The position numbers and the translations under genes were made by a program. DNA of 64,000 nt from UBA4658 sp002405485 (GTDB lineage: Bacteria; Planctomycetota; Phycisphaerae; Phycisphaerales; UBA1924), in assembly GCA_036823255.1 (NCBI GenBank), contig DAISGC010000003.1:35355-99354 (forward strand), in the 5' to 3' direction. The notes beneath the pieces are model-generated. The model ran no database searches. It worked only from the letters and a program-made list of their open reading frames with translations, and had not been told where the DNA came from. Numbering within the stretch: the stretch's first letter is position 1; each line of letters opens with the position of its first letter. Shown piece by piece: positions 24,357 through 33,613 of this stretch.

Positions 24357-26333
24357 TCACGCAGGGCCCTGCCGGTCGAGGGTCTGGGCAACGGCGAGCC
24401 GCCGAAGCCGGGGGACTTTCTTTTTCTGGTGCTCGTGCATCCGGCTCAGGATGTCGTCCAGGACACGGACCGCGTCGGTGATGTATGGCCCTTTGTTGAG
24501 CATGACGCATTCGGCGCGTTCGGCCATGGCGGCGTCGGTGATCTCGGCCCTGGATGGGCGGCCGGCGGAGGCGAGCCCTTCAAGGACCTGGGTGGCCCAG
24601 ATGACCGGCACGTGGCCGGCCTCGCAGAGCCAGAGGATTTCCTCCTGCACCTCGGCGAGGCGCTCGTACCCGACCTCGACGGCGAGGTCGCCTCTCGCGA
24701 TCATGACGCCGAACCGGGGCCTTTGCATGCCCGCGAGGATGATCGATGGGAGGTTCGCGAAGGCCTGGCGCGTCTCGATCTTGGTGACGACGCCGAGCTG
24801 GTCGGCTCCGGCTTCGGCGAGCCGGGCGTGCAGGTCGAGCACGTCGGAGGCGGTGCGCACGAAGGACTGGGCGACGACGTCTGCGTGGGCGGCGATGAAC
24901 TGCAACGCCGCAGCGTCGTCTTCCGTGATGGAATGCACGGGCAGTGACGTGCCTGGAAGGTTGACGCCCTTGTCGGTACGGAGGCGATCACCGGCCGCTC
25001 GGGCGCGGGTGATGTCGACCAGGACTTCGGTGTGCTCGCCCATGCGGCGGACGCGCCGGGCGACGCCCTCTATTTTGCCGTCGTCAAACAGCACAGGGTC
25101 GCCGACCTGCACGGTCGCGAGCACCCTTGGAGGCAGGCAGGTGATGGTCGCGGCTGGGATCGGGACGGAGCGGGACGCTCGTCGATCGGAGGCGTCGAGA
25201 GCTTGACCGACCTGTGCGGCGGGATCGTCGGTCATGCGGAGCAGGTCATGCGGACGCAGAAGCACGGCCCCGGGAAGCTCCGGGAGCTGGCCGACGCGGA
25301 CGATGGTCTCCTGGGCGCCGGAAGGAACGCGCAAGCGCGTGCCGGCGAGGATGTACGCCGTGCGCTCGATCTGTGCGACGATGCCGCCCGGATGGACGTC
25401 CCTGACGAGCATTCGGCGCCGGCTGCCTCTGGCGTCGACGAATCGGATGAACGAGTCGGGGGTGACGCGGAGTTCGCCTGGACGAGCGTCGAGGGGAAGC
25501 TGCACGTCGCAGTCATCCGGGAGGGACGCGTTTCCAAGTCGATCCGGAGGCGCATAGCAGAGCCCGAGCAGGACCGGCCGGGTGACGCGTCCGAGTTCGT
25601 CGCGGAGCGGACGGACCTTGAGCACCCGTGGCCCGGGCGGGAGCGGGCCGACACGGACCTTCGGCCCGGCAAGGTCCATGAGGACTCGGCAGATTCGGCC
25701 GCGGCGCTTCGACTCGCGTCGCACGCGCCGGATGATCCTGGCCCAGACATCCTGATCGTCGTGGGCGCAGTTGATCCGGGCGCAGTCCATGCCCGCGTCG
25801 AGCAGGCGCGGCACCAGATGGGGATCATCGGCGGCGGTGGCGGGCATGGTGACCAGCACGCGGACCCGGCGAGCTCCGCCGCGCGCATCAGGGGCCGGCC
25901 CGAGCAGATCTTCGGCGTGCCGAGCGATGAGGTGGTTGCCCTGGGAGATCGTGAGCCCTGGTCGGGCGGTTGCACGTCCTGCTGCGCGAGAGCGCCTGGT
26001 TGCACGGCGAGGACCAGCGGCGGCCTGAAGCATGCGGACGACGCTCTCGAGGTTCTCAAGGACGTGGCTCTCGCAGCGGCCCAGCGAGGACAATCCCATA
26101 TCGCTCAGGCGATCCTGAAGGTCGCGGAGGTCACGCGTCCGGAGACTGAGATAGTGCAGGAGGTTCTCGGCGGAACGGGTCCACGCCGAGTCGGCCCGTG
26201 CGATGTGGTCGGCATGGGAATCGGCGTAGCCGACCGCCGCGTCACGCAAGGCCGAGACCTGTGCGAGCACCCTCGTCATCGCCTGGCGACGCGATGCACC
26301 GTTTCGGCGTGGAGAGCGGAGTCTGCCGGGCAT
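24357..26333 (-). CDS. Pyruvate-kinase-like protein with N-terminal extension and no C-terminal domain
   Basis: Residues about 155-640 match the pyruvate kinase barrel: MDCARINCAHD, LMDLAGPKVRVG, AQSFVRTASDV, VTKIETRQAF, VMIARGDLAVEVG and PVIWATQVLEGL. The magnesium and phosphate residues of these motifs are largely kept, but the usual GETAKG segment is replaced by LNKGPY, and the regulatory C-terminal domain is missing. An extra N-terminal region (about 50-110, LLHYLSLRTRDLRDLQ and LSSLGRCESHV) and a long B-domain insert (about 235-395) match a pyruvate-kinase-like subfamily of about 600-650 residues. Whether it makes pyruvate is uncertain. The start may instead be the ATG 18 codons in (26279). 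Confidence 0.85.
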   Translation of the reverse strand: MPGRLRSPRRNGASRRQAMTRVLAQVSALRDAAVGYADSHADHIARADSAWTRSAENLLHYLSLRTRDLRDLQDRLSDMGLSSLGRCESHVLENLESVVRMLQAAAGPRRATRRSRAAGRATARPGLTISQGNHLIARHAEDLLGPAPDARGGARRVRVLVTMPATAADDPHLVPRLLDAGMDCARINCAHDDQDVWARIIRRVRRESKRRGRICRVLMDLAGPKVRVGPLPPGPRVLKVRPLRDELGRVTRPVLLGLCYAPPDRLGNASLPDDCDVQLPLDARPGELRVTPDSFIRFVDARGSRRRMLVRDVHPGGIVAQIERTAYILAGTRLRVPSGAQETIVRVGQLPELPGAVLLRPHDLLRMTDDPAAQVGQALDASDRRASRSVPIPAATITCLPPRVLATVQVGDPVLFDDGKIEGVARRVRRMGEHTEVLVDITRARAAGDRLRTDKGVNLPGTSLPVHSITEDDAAALQFIAAHADVVAQSFVRTASDVLDLHARLAEAGADQLGVVTKIETRQAFANLPSIILAGMQRPRFGVMIARGDLAVEVGYERLAEVQEEILWLCEAGHVPVIWATQVLEGLASAGRPSRAEITDAAMAERAECVMLNKGPYITDAVRVLDDILSRMHEHQKKKVPRLRRLAVAQTLDRQGPA

Positions 26334-26427
26334 GGCTCATGCTACACCGCGGAGACTGCGTGACTGCGCCCGGGAATGTCCGATGGCCGTGCCGACGAAA
26401 GCGGAGTCGAGGGCGGGCGGATCGTGG

Positions 26428-26568
26428 CTACTGCCAATACGTCCAGAGCACGAGCACAAGAGTGGCGACTGTCACCAGAGCGGCGAAGATCCTGGCGGCT
26501 CCCCCGGGTCTTGGCGGAGCGTCGCCGAAACCGCCTCGATAGGTGCGTCCGCCGGGCCAACGATTCAT
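26428..26568 (-). CDS. Possible small single-pass membrane protein (46 aa)
   Basis: The short frame MNRWPGGRTYRGGF... ends in one hydrophobic helix, ARIFAALVTVATLVLVLWTYW, and then stops. It lies 94 nt upstream of the pyruvate-kinase-like gene on the same strand, in a gap that otherwise has no gene. There is no clear Shine-Dalgarno. The amphipathic, Arg/Gly-rich head followed by a clean TM segment is the only argument that it is real. Confidence 0.35.
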   Translation of the reverse strand: MNRWPGGRTYRGGFGDAPPRPGGAARIFAALVTVATLVLVLWTYWQ

Positions 26569-26625
26569 GAACGGGATATCGGTCCCTGCCAGCAGAGAGT
26601 CCACTATTCGGCCGATGGAGGGTCC

Positions 26626-27780
26626 ATGCGTCAGATCTGTGAGCTGCTCGTGCCCGCCGGTCTTGCGGCCCTGATCGGCGCCGGACCATCGTTCGGCGCG
26701 TCTGTCGGAGGACTGCCCGTTGGCGGCGCGTCTGCTGGTGGCGTCGGGGTTCACGCAAGCGGCGTGGCAGAGTCGGCCAAGGGCGTGGAGCCGCCCAAGG
26801 GCGTCACACTCCAGACGGGCGACGGCACGCTCGTGGTGAGCCAGCCGTCGGTCGACCTGGGCGTGCACTCCGATACACATCCGATCCTCCACGCGTTCAC
26901 CGTGACCAATGCGTCGTCGAGGCGGGTTCGGCTGGAGCTGTCGTTCTGCCACTTCTGCACGCCGCCGGAACTTGGCAAGGCCGAGCTCGATGCCGGGGAA
27001 TCGACATCGCTGCTGATGGAGATCGATCCGTCGGGGCGGACCGGCGAGGTTCGTGCCAATGCCACGATCACCGCGGCGGGGCTGCCAGCATCCGCGGTGA
27101 TGGTGGGCGTGAAGGCGGACATTCAGCCGCGGGTGTGGGTCGAGCCGCTGCAGTTCTTTCCTCGCGTGGTGCGAGGTGAGGCCACGAGCCTCCGAGCGGT
27201 GGTGACGGGCAGATCTGCGGGATTCGCGGTCACCAAAGTGGAGAGCGATCATCCGTCAGTCTCGGCGTCGGCACGCCCGGCACGCGAGCGGGCGCAGCCC
27301 GGGGGCGGCAAGGTGTACGACTGCGAACTGGACATCCTTTTGCCGGCGGAGATGGCTCTCGGGCGGTTTGCCGCCCGGCTGACTGTGCACACCAACGATG
27401 CCGAAGCGCAGAGCAAGTACATCACCATTGACGGCGAGGCGGTCGGTCGTGTTTCGGCGCAGCCTTCGAGGGTCGGCGTGCGTGTGACGACCGGAGCGGT
27501 CTTCGGGGCGACGTTCGAGATCGCAACGGCGGACCGTCGCACGCCGCTGGTCATCGAGCAGGTGGATGTGCTGGCACGCGACGAGGCCGGGAGCGTGGCC
27601 CTGGACGTCGTGCCCGGGCCCGATCCGTCGATGATGTACGTGCTGGTGAGCGGCACGGCCCCCATGCGGGATCGGGCCGCGAGCGACCTGGGCGTCGTGG
27701 TGATCGCCCGCGCCGGCCCGAACGGAGAGGCGGAGTCCATCACGCTGCCCATCACGCTGGTCGTGCAGCTTCCACAGTGA
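26626..27780 (+). CDS. Exported DUF1573-domain protein
   Basis: The 384-residue product begins with a signal peptide (CELLVPAGLAALIGAGPSFG). At about 75-150 it has a DUF1573-like Ig fold: VDLGVHSDTHPILHAFTVTN, LELSFCHFCTPPELG and then LLMEIDPSGRTGEV. DUF1573 proteins are beta-sandwich domains of exported proteins, abundant in planctomycetes and Bacteroidetes, with no defined function. Two further beta-rich stretches follow and may be repeats of the same fold. The frame is open from 26332, but the ATG at 26626 has GGAGG 5 nt upstream and places the signal peptide correctly. Confidence 0.85.
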   Translation: MRQICELLVPAGLAALIGAGPSFGASVGGLPVGGASAGGVGVHASGVAESAKGVEPPKGVTLQTGDGTLVVSQPSVDLGVHSDTHPILHAFTVTNASSRRVRLELSFCHFCTPPELGKAELDAGESTSLLMEIDPSGRTGEVRANATITAAGLPASAVMVGVKADIQPRVWVEPLQFFPRVVRGEATSLRAVVTGRSAGFAVTKVESDHPSVSASARPARERAQPGGGKVYDCELDILLPAEMALGRFAARLTVHTNDAEAQSKYITIDGEAVGRVSAQPSRVGVRVTTGAVFGATFEIATADRRTPLVIEQVDVLARDEAGSVALDVVPGPDPSMMYVLVSGTAPMRDRAASDLGVVVIARAGPNGEAESITLPITLVVQLPQ

Positions 27781-27807
27781 TCGGGGATGATGGATGCCCG
27801 CGGGCGG

Positions 27808-28287
27808 CTATGCGCCGCGCTCAACCCGAATGACGCCGGGCCAATGCCGAATGGTCGGGGGCGATCCCGCGGATCCGATCTCCACCGCGACGACGTCGAT
27901 GCGCACCAGGGTCGGGTTCCAGCCGTTGGCCCGAGTCAGGTGGTCGACGACCGTGACGAGCTTTCGTCGCTTGTGGGCCGTGATGGCCGCCTCGGGTGGC
28001 GGCGTGGCCGCGGCGGGCCCGATGCGGCGGGCCTTGACCTCGACCGCGACGATGGTGCATTTGTCCGGCTCGATGGCCAGAATGTCAAGCTCGCCCATTG
28101 GCGCGACCAGATTGCGGGAGACGATGCGATAGCCAGAACGCTTGAGAAACGCCGCGGCCAGCCGCTCGCCTTCGAGCCCGAGCGGGTCGCGTTCTCCCGC
28201 AAAGCGGGTGTCCTGATCACAAACCCAGGCCCACAGGCGTGAGCACGCGGCGAGGAGCGGGAGTTTCGGTGATGCGGACGCGGGCAT
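27808..28287 (-). CDS. YraN/UPF0102 family protein
   Basis: This is a 159-residue, predicted PD-(D/E)XK-fold protein. The family motifs are GLEGERLAAAFLKRSGYRIV, then NLVAPMGELDILAIE (acidic ligand) and VAVEVKARR (E-x-K), ending with VRIDVVAVE. YraN is widespread, is often found near ribosomal-protein or signal-peptidase genes, and has no firmly known function. The frame starts at 28329, inside the upstream gene; I prefer the ATG at 28287, 13 nt after that gene's stop. It is probably co-transcribed with the SurA-like gene. Confidence 0.9.
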   Translation of the reverse strand: MPASASPKLPLLAACSRLWAWVCDQDTRFAGERDPLGLEGERLAAAFLKRSGYRIVSRNLVAPMGELDILAIEPDKCTIVAVEVKARRIGPAAATPPPEAAITAHKRRKLVTVVDHLTRANGWNPTLVRIDVVAVEIGSAGSPPTIRHWPGVIRVERGA

Positions 28288-28300
28288 GCGAGGAGGCGAC

Positions 28301-29620
28301 CTAGCGGGCCTGTCGAAACCGGGGCGCATAGCGATCGGTGGCGATGGTCAGCAGCCGCTCGCCCATGGACTCGATGCTGGAGACGTTGCCGCGTTTGAGC
28401 AGCCGCTCCAGATACCGCTGCTCCTCGATGGCCCGGCGGCGACTGGTCAGATCCGAGGAGATGTCCAGTTGTGCGTCATAGAGCGAGGTGCCCGGGGGCG
28501 TCTGGACCTGCTCGAGGTGGACCCATGCGGTTCGTCGGCGCTCCGGCCGGGCGGGATCGGGGGCATAGGTGATCGGTCCGATGGTCTGACCGACCGCCAG
28601 CGACCGCAACGCGTTGTTGAGCTCGGGGACCGGGCTGAACTCGCCGCTGGACTGCGGCCCGGCGTGCTTTCGAGAGAGCTTGCCACCTTCACGCCGAACG
28701 AACTCATTGGCCTCAAGGCCCGCGACTTCGACAAACGGCTTGCCGGCCTGAAGGGCGTCAGAGAGCGTCGCGATCCCCGCGGCGTTGTCGGCGGCGGCGT
28801 AGATCATGCGGAACGTGTACTCGGCGGGCGGGTTCCAGGTCTCGAATGACCGCTCGTACTCGTTCTTCACGTCGCGCCAGGAGACCTGCACTCGCGGGTC
28901 GACGCGCTGACGGATCTCGAAGCGGATGAGCTCCTGATTGCGGATGTCCTCGGCTTCCTGGCGCAGCCCTCGGCCGGTCTGCTGTCGGTACAACTCGTCG
29001 GCGGCGACGGAGCTCCCCTGCTGCTGGCTGACGAGGCGGCCCTGGATGGTCTCCAGAAACTGCAGGAGGCCCTGCCGCTGCTCGGGTGTGAGCGAGCGAC
29101 GGGCCTCGGAGAGCACGAGCTCGTCGACGATCCGCCGGCGGAGTTCGCCGACGATCCGCCGGGCGGCGGACTGCCGCCAGTCCGCCGCCGACTTGGCGGC
29201 CTGGGCGTCTGCGCGGAGCACGCCGTCGAGTGACTCGAGCACTTCAGAGGCGATCACCGGTTTGCCGTTGATCTGCCCCACGACGGAGTCGATGGTCACC
29301 GGTTCGCCGGTGATGACCATGGCGGACGGAGCCGGGGGCTGTGGTGCGGGGGCGGCGGGCGTCGGGCGATTTGTCGGTGCGGAGGTGGAGGCCGTGGCAC
29401 CCGGGGTCTCGCTGGCTGCGGAATCGCCCAGGCGCGTGGGGGCGGCAGGATCGGACGAGGGCGAGTCGGTGGCGTCGGCTGCAAAGTCGGCAGGGGTCAG
29501 TCGGGCGGAGTCGGATCGCGAGAAGAGCGACGGCTTTGAGTCCGAGGCGCACCCGGCGAAGGGGAGAGCCGTCCCGCAGAAAAGGATGAGCATGCCGGTC
29601 GAGCGGGAGATGTGGTTCAT
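28301..29620 (-). CDS. SurA-like periplasmic chaperone/peptidyl-prolyl isomerase, predicted lipoprotein
   Basis: The 439-residue product has a lipoprotein signal (LILFCGTALPFAGC), a Ser/Thr/Pro/Ala-rich linker to about residue 95, and then a SurA-type N-domain beginning SVVGQINGKPVIASEVLES. The following helical part and a C-terminal parvulin-like section (EYTFRMIYAA..., FSPVPELNNALRSLAVGQTIGP) fit a SurA/PrsA-like foldase for exported proteins. The parvulin active site is poorly conserved, so the isomerase activity may be lost. The ATG at 29620 (AGGA 6 nt upstream) is preferred over 29638. YraN follows directly. Confidence 0.8.
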   Translation of the reverse strand: MNHISRSTGMLILFCGTALPFAGCASDSKPSLFSRSDSARLTPADFAADATDSPSSDPAAPTRLGDSAASETPGATASTSAPTNRPTPAAPAPQPPAPSAMVITGEPVTIDSVVGQINGKPVIASEVLESLDGVLRADAQAAKSAADWRQSAARRIVGELRRRIVDELVLSEARRSLTPEQRQGLLQFLETIQGRLVSQQQGSSVAADELYRQQTGRGLRQEAEDIRNQELIRFEIRQRVDPRVQVSWRDVKNEYERSFETWNPPAEYTFRMIYAAADNAAGIATLSDALQAGKPFVEVAGLEANEFVRREGGKLSRKHAGPQSSGEFSPVPELNNALRSLAVGQTIGPITYAPDPARPERRRTAWVHLEQVQTPPGTSLYDAQLDISSDLTSRRRAIEEQRYLERLLKRGNVSSIESMGERLLTIATDRYAPRFRQAR

Positions 29621-29732
29621 TGCGCGTCCTGATCGCAAGGGAGAATCCGAAGACGTCCGATGTCATCCGCACGGGTGCATGGTGCGGATACGAGAGGGTA
29701 TCGCAATCGACAGAATGGAACAAACAGCGGGC

Positions 29733-29738
29733 TATACT
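29733..29738 (+). promoter_or_regulatory. Candidate -10 element of the DUF1844 gene
   Basis: TATACT lies 35 nt before the ATG at 29773. A TCGACA -35-like element at 29707-29712 has a 20-nt spacer, which is longer than ideal. The leader also contains AGGA just ahead of the ATG. Confidence 0.45.
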
Positions 29739-29772
29739 GGGGTTTGATCGGCTCTCTCAGGAAGGACGCCGC

Positions 29773-30354
29773 ATGTCGGACTCGGGCCAGCCCCCCAAGA
29801 TCATCGTGGACAGCGACTGGAAGGCGCAGGCCCAGCGGGAACGGGAGAAGCTCGCGGAGAAGGAGCGGGCCGCCAAACAGTCCGCTGAGAAGCCCAAAGC
29901 CGGGAGCGTGCCCGGGGCGGCCCCCGCGGGTGGTCAGGTCGGTGCGCCGGCGGAAGGCGGCGAAGCGCCTGCGACCGATTTCCAGGCGTTGCTGGGCACG
30001 CTCGCGACCCAGGCGCTCATGTACATGGGGGCATTCCCGGACCCGGAAACCGGGCGTGCGATCGTGTCTCTGGAGCACGCGCGGTTCCACATCGATCTCC
30101 TGGGGGTTCTGGAGGACAAGACCAAGGGCAACCTGACCCCCGAAGAGAAGCACGATCTGGAGCAGACCACCGGCGAACTGCGCATGCGTTTCGTGGAGAT
30201 CGTGCAGGCGATCGCGCAGATGAAAAAGGAAGGCAAACTGCGGCAGACTTCGCCGGGCGGTGTCGCGATTCCCGGGGGCCCGGGAGGTCCGGGCGGGCTT
30301 GGCGGAGCGGGCGGCGTGATGCCGGGGGGCTTTGCCGGACCCGGGATCGGTTGA
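29773..30354 (+). CDS. DUF1844 family protein with Gly-rich tail
   Basis: The 193-residue cytoplasmic-looking product has a charged N-terminal helix (DSDWKAQAQREREKLAEKE), an Ala/Pro/Gly linker, and then the DUF1844 core: DFQALLGTLATQALMYMG, DPETGRAIVSLEHARFHIDLL and LEDKTKGNLTPEE. The family is short, helical and of unknown function. The C-terminus is a Gly/Pro-rich tail ending in GPGIG, like that of SecA in this window. It lies between the divergent SurA-like gene and sdhC. A TATACT element and AGGA support the ATG at 29773. Confidence 0.88.
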   Translation: MSDSGQPPKIIVDSDWKAQAQREREKLAEKERAAKQSAEKPKAGSVPGAAPAGGQVGAPAEGGEAPATDFQALLGTLATQALMYMGAFPDPETGRAIVSLEHARFHIDLLGVLEDKTKGNLTPEEKHDLEQTTGELRMRFVEIVQAIAQMKKEGKLRQTSPGGVAIPGGPGGPGGLGGAGGVMPGGFAGPGIG

Positions 30355-30426
30355 CTCGCGCACGCGTCGACGATCGAATGGTGAGGGTGGGGTGCCCGGA
30401 CGAGCACGCACGAAGGAACCTCGGAC

Positions 30427-31293
30427 TTGAGCGCACAGCCCACTCCAGCACTTTCGTTTCTCGAGAAGCATGACTTTCTGCTTCGACGCCTGCACTCGCT
30501 CACGGGGGTGCTCCCGATCGGGCTGTTCATGATCGTGCACCTGGTCACGAACTCCTCGATCGTGTGGGGTCTTCTGGATGCCCGCCACCGCGAACACGCG
30601 GGCGCTCAGGGGCACGCCGGGGCCGCCACGTTTCAGCACGAGGTGGACTTCATCCACGGGCTGCCGTTTCTGCTGCTGATCGAGATCTTCGGCTTGTGGC
30701 TGCCGATCGCCTTCCACTCGATCTACGGGTTCTACATCGTCAAGACCGGCAAGAGCAACATCTCGCGGTACGCCTACGGGGCCAACTGGCGGTACTGGCT
30801 GCAGCGGGTGAGCGGATATGTCGGCTTTCTGTTCATCTTCTACCACGTCGCCACGCTTCGGTGGGGCTGGACGTTTCTGGTTCCCGGCGGGACGAAGTGG
30901 AGCGCGGAGTACGCGGCGAGCACCATGGCCGCGGTGCTGCAGGGCTCGAACATCGACGCCGCTCTCAGCGGAACCGGGGACGGGCTGCATCTGGGCGGGC
31001 TGCTTGTGTCGCTGTTCTACCTGGTCGGGGTGACGCTGCTGGTGTTCCACTTTGCCAACGGCCTGTGGACCTGGGCCATCACCTGGGGAATCACCATCTC
31101 CAAGGCCGCACAGTCGCGGTGGGGCTATGCCTGCTTTGGGCTTGGGGCCGGCCTGATGGTTCTGGCGTGGTCGGCAGTGATCGGGTTCATGACCCTGGAC
31201 GTGAAGTCGGCCCGGGTTGCCGAGTTGAAGATGAACGCCGAGAAGTCCACGGCGGTGGAAACAGGCGGAACGCCGGAATCGACGGGTCGGTGA
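30427..31293 (+). CDS. sdhC: Succinate dehydrogenase cytochrome b558 subunit
   Basis: The 288-residue membrane anchor of succinate dehydrogenase/fumarate reductase carries heme b and the quinone site. It has five TM segments and His residues in the expected helices (LLRRLHSLTGVLPIG, GLFMIVHLVTNSS, FLFIFYHVATLRWG, LLVFHFANGLW). The length and five-TM layout fit the single-subunit b558 type (as in Bacillus/Bacteroides). It begins with TTG, with AAGGA about 8 nt upstream; I see no better start. It is the first gene of sdhC-sdhA-sdhB. Confidence 0.93.
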   Translation: MSAQPTPALSFLEKHDFLLRRLHSLTGVLPIGLFMIVHLVTNSSIVWGLLDARHREHAGAQGHAGAATFQHEVDFIHGLPFLLLIEIFGLWLPIAFHSIYGFYIVKTGKSNISRYAYGANWRYWLQRVSGYVGFLFIFYHVATLRWGWTFLVPGGTKWSAEYAASTMAAVLQGSNIDAALSGTGDGLHLGGLLVSLFYLVGVTLLVFHFANGLWTWAITWGITISKAAQSRWGYACFGLGAGLMVLAWSAVIGFMTLDVKSARVAELKMNAEKSTAVETGGTPESTGR

Positions 31294-31370
31294 GTTTTCG
31301 GTCCGGCCGTTCCTGTGCGGAGAGCATCGCTCGGACCGAAGCATCCGAATCAAGGTGAGAGTGCCACACC

Positions 31371-33365
31371 ATGTCTGAGCAGCGTGTCATCGTGGTCGGA
31401 GGCGGATTGGCTGGACTCGCGGCGGCGGTGCGGATCGCCGAGGCCGGGGTGCCGGTGGATCTGTTCTCCCTTGTTCCGGTTCGGCGATCGCACAGCGTGT
31501 GCGCCCAGGGCGGCATCAACGCGTGCAACGAGGTCGCGCGGCAGCAGGGATACAGCGAGTACGAGCACTTCGATGAGACGATCTACGGCGGGGACTTCCT
31601 CGCCGACCAGCACCCGGTGCTGGAGATGGCCAACTGGGCTCCGCGGATCATCGACCTGCTGGACCGCATGGGCGTGCCGTTCAATCGCACCAGTGAGGGA
31701 TATCGCGATTTGCGGCTGTTCGGCGGGTCGCTGTTCAAGCGCACGCACTTTGCCGGCGCGACCACCGGGCAGCAGTTGCTCTACGCCCTCGACGAGCAGA
31801 CGCGCCGGTACGAGGCCGAGGGCAAGATCACCAAGTACGAGTTCTGGGACTTTCTGTGGCCCGTGATCGACGATGCCGGGCGCTGCGTGGGCATGGTGGG
31901 GCAAGACCTTCGGACGATGCAGATCCGGGCCTTCCGGGCCGATGCCGTGGTCATGGCCACCGGCGGGTGCGGGCTGGTGTATGGCAAGAGCACGAACTCG
32001 ATCATCTGCACCGGGGCGGCGGCCGCACGCTGTTTCCAGGCCGGCGCCCACTACGGCAATCCGGAGATGATCCAGGTGCACCCGACGGCAATTCCGGGGG
32101 CCGACAAGCTCCGGCTCATGTCCGAATCGGCCCGTGGCGAGGGTGGACGCATCTGGGTGCCGGCTCTGCGCTCACCGGACGGCAAGTGGACCAGGCACCC
32201 GCGGACGGGTCAGGATCCTCGGACGATTCCGGAGAACGAGCGGTACTACTTCCTTGAGGAGCGGTATCCGGCGTACGGCAACATCGTGCCGCGCGACATC
32301 GCGACCCGGGAGATCTTCTCCATCTGCGTCGACGAGGGCATGGGCGTGGGCGGCGAGCAGCAGGTGTATCTGGACCTGACGCACAAGCCCAAGGAGTACT
32401 TGGAGCGGAAGCTCGCGGGCATCCTGGAGATCTACTCGAAGTTTGCGGGTGAAGATCCGTACACGATGCCGATGAAGATTTTCCCCGCCGTGCACTACAG
32501 CATGGGTGGCCTGTACACGACCTATGTGCCCGGGTCGTATGCCCCCGCCGACGCGCGCGACAAGCATCGGAGCGGCGCGCCCGCGCCGATCGACGCGAAG
32601 GTCGGACAGGGGATGCAGTACGGCGCACCGGGCAGCATGACCACCGCCATTCCCGGGCTGTACGCGTTCGGCGAGGTGAACTTCGCCTACCACGGGGCCA
32701 ACCGGCTGGGCGCGAACGCGCTCCTGAGCTGCCTGTTCGATGGGCTGTTCTGCGGCTTCGGGGTCGTGAACTATGTCAAGGACATGTCGAAGAACGCCTC
32801 GGCCAAGCTGCCGCAGGGCGTGTACGACCGCTTCGTGGCGCAGGAAGAGGCTAAGCAGAAGGCACTGCTGAGCACGGCGACCGGCGGGAGCGCGGACCCG
32901 AAGACCAACCCGTACGTCATCCACGCCGAGCTTGGTGCGGAGATGACCGAGGCCTGCACCGTCGTCAAGAGCGAGGCCCGGCTCAGGCAGTGCGGCGCGA
33001 AGATCGCGGACCTCAAGGAACGGTTTGCCCGCGTTCGCCTCGGCGACGCGGGGTCGTGGACGAACCAGTCGCTGAGCTTCACCCGGGCGGTTGGGGACAT
33101 GCTGGCGATTGCCGAGGCGATCCAGCTCGGCTCGATCGAGCGCAAGGAGAGCCGCGGAGCCCACTACCGGACGGACTTCAAGGAGCGCGACGACGCGAAC
33201 TTCATGAAGACCACGCTCGCCAAGTGGGATCCGGCAAGCCGATCGGTCAAGATCGAGTTCGTGCCGATCGATGCCTCGCTCATCAAGCCCAAGAAGCGGG
33301 ACTACAGCGGAAAGGACACGGGCGCCGGCGCCGAGAAGAAGGTCGCGGCGAGCCCGCACGGGTAA
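31371..33365 (+). CDS. sdhA: Succinate dehydrogenase flavoprotein subunit
   Basis: The 664-residue FAD subunit oxidises succinate to fumarate. The Rossmann motif VVGGGLAGLAAA lies near residue 10, the covalent-FAD His is H41 in RSHSVCAQGGINA, and substrate-site motifs ESARGEGG and HYSMGGLYT are present; the FAD C-terminal segment reads GEVNFAYHGANRLGANAL. The length fits the longer b558-type family rather than the 588-residue E. coli type. It lies 77 nt after sdhC and 248 nt before sdhB. Confidence 0.97.
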   Translation: MSEQRVIVVGGGLAGLAAAVRIAEAGVPVDLFSLVPVRRSHSVCAQGGINACNEVARQQGYSEYEHFDETIYGGDFLADQHPVLEMANWAPRIIDLLDRMGVPFNRTSEGYRDLRLFGGSLFKRTHFAGATTGQQLLYALDEQTRRYEAEGKITKYEFWDFLWPVIDDAGRCVGMVGQDLRTMQIRAFRADAVVMATGGCGLVYGKSTNSIICTGAAAARCFQAGAHYGNPEMIQVHPTAIPGADKLRLMSESARGEGGRIWVPALRSPDGKWTRHPRTGQDPRTIPENERYYFLEERYPAYGNIVPRDIATREIFSICVDEGMGVGGEQQVYLDLTHKPKEYLERKLAGILEIYSKFAGEDPYTMPMKIFPAVHYSMGGLYTTYVPGSYAPADARDKHRSGAPAPIDAKVGQGMQYGAPGSMTTAIPGLYAFGEVNFAYHGANRLGANALLSCLFDGLFCGFGVVNYVKDMSKNASAKLPQGVYDRFVAQEEAKQKALLSTATGGSADPKTNPYVIHAELGAEMTEACTVVKSEARLRQCGAKIADLKERFARVRLGDAGSWTNQSLSFTRAVGDMLAIAEAIQLGSIERKESRGAHYRTDFKERDDANFMKTTLAKWDPASRSVKIEFVPIDASLIKPKKRDYSGKDTGAGAEKKVAASPHG

Positions 33366-33613
33366 TGGAGTCTTCCACAGATGCGTCGTTCTCGTTCGAC
33401 ATCCTCGCAGTCGCCCGGAGTCGCGATCCGCGATCGGGTTCAGAGCGGCGTGGGGTCGACACGCGAAGCGCACGAGTTGGCCGGGGAGACGCGGGTCTCT
33501 TTGCCTCGAAGCCGCGGAGGCGCCTTCGTTCACCCGGTCAATGAACTTGTCGATCAGGTACATGACGCGTGTCGGACGCCGGTTTCGACGACGATGTTTC
33601 GAAAGAAGTACGC

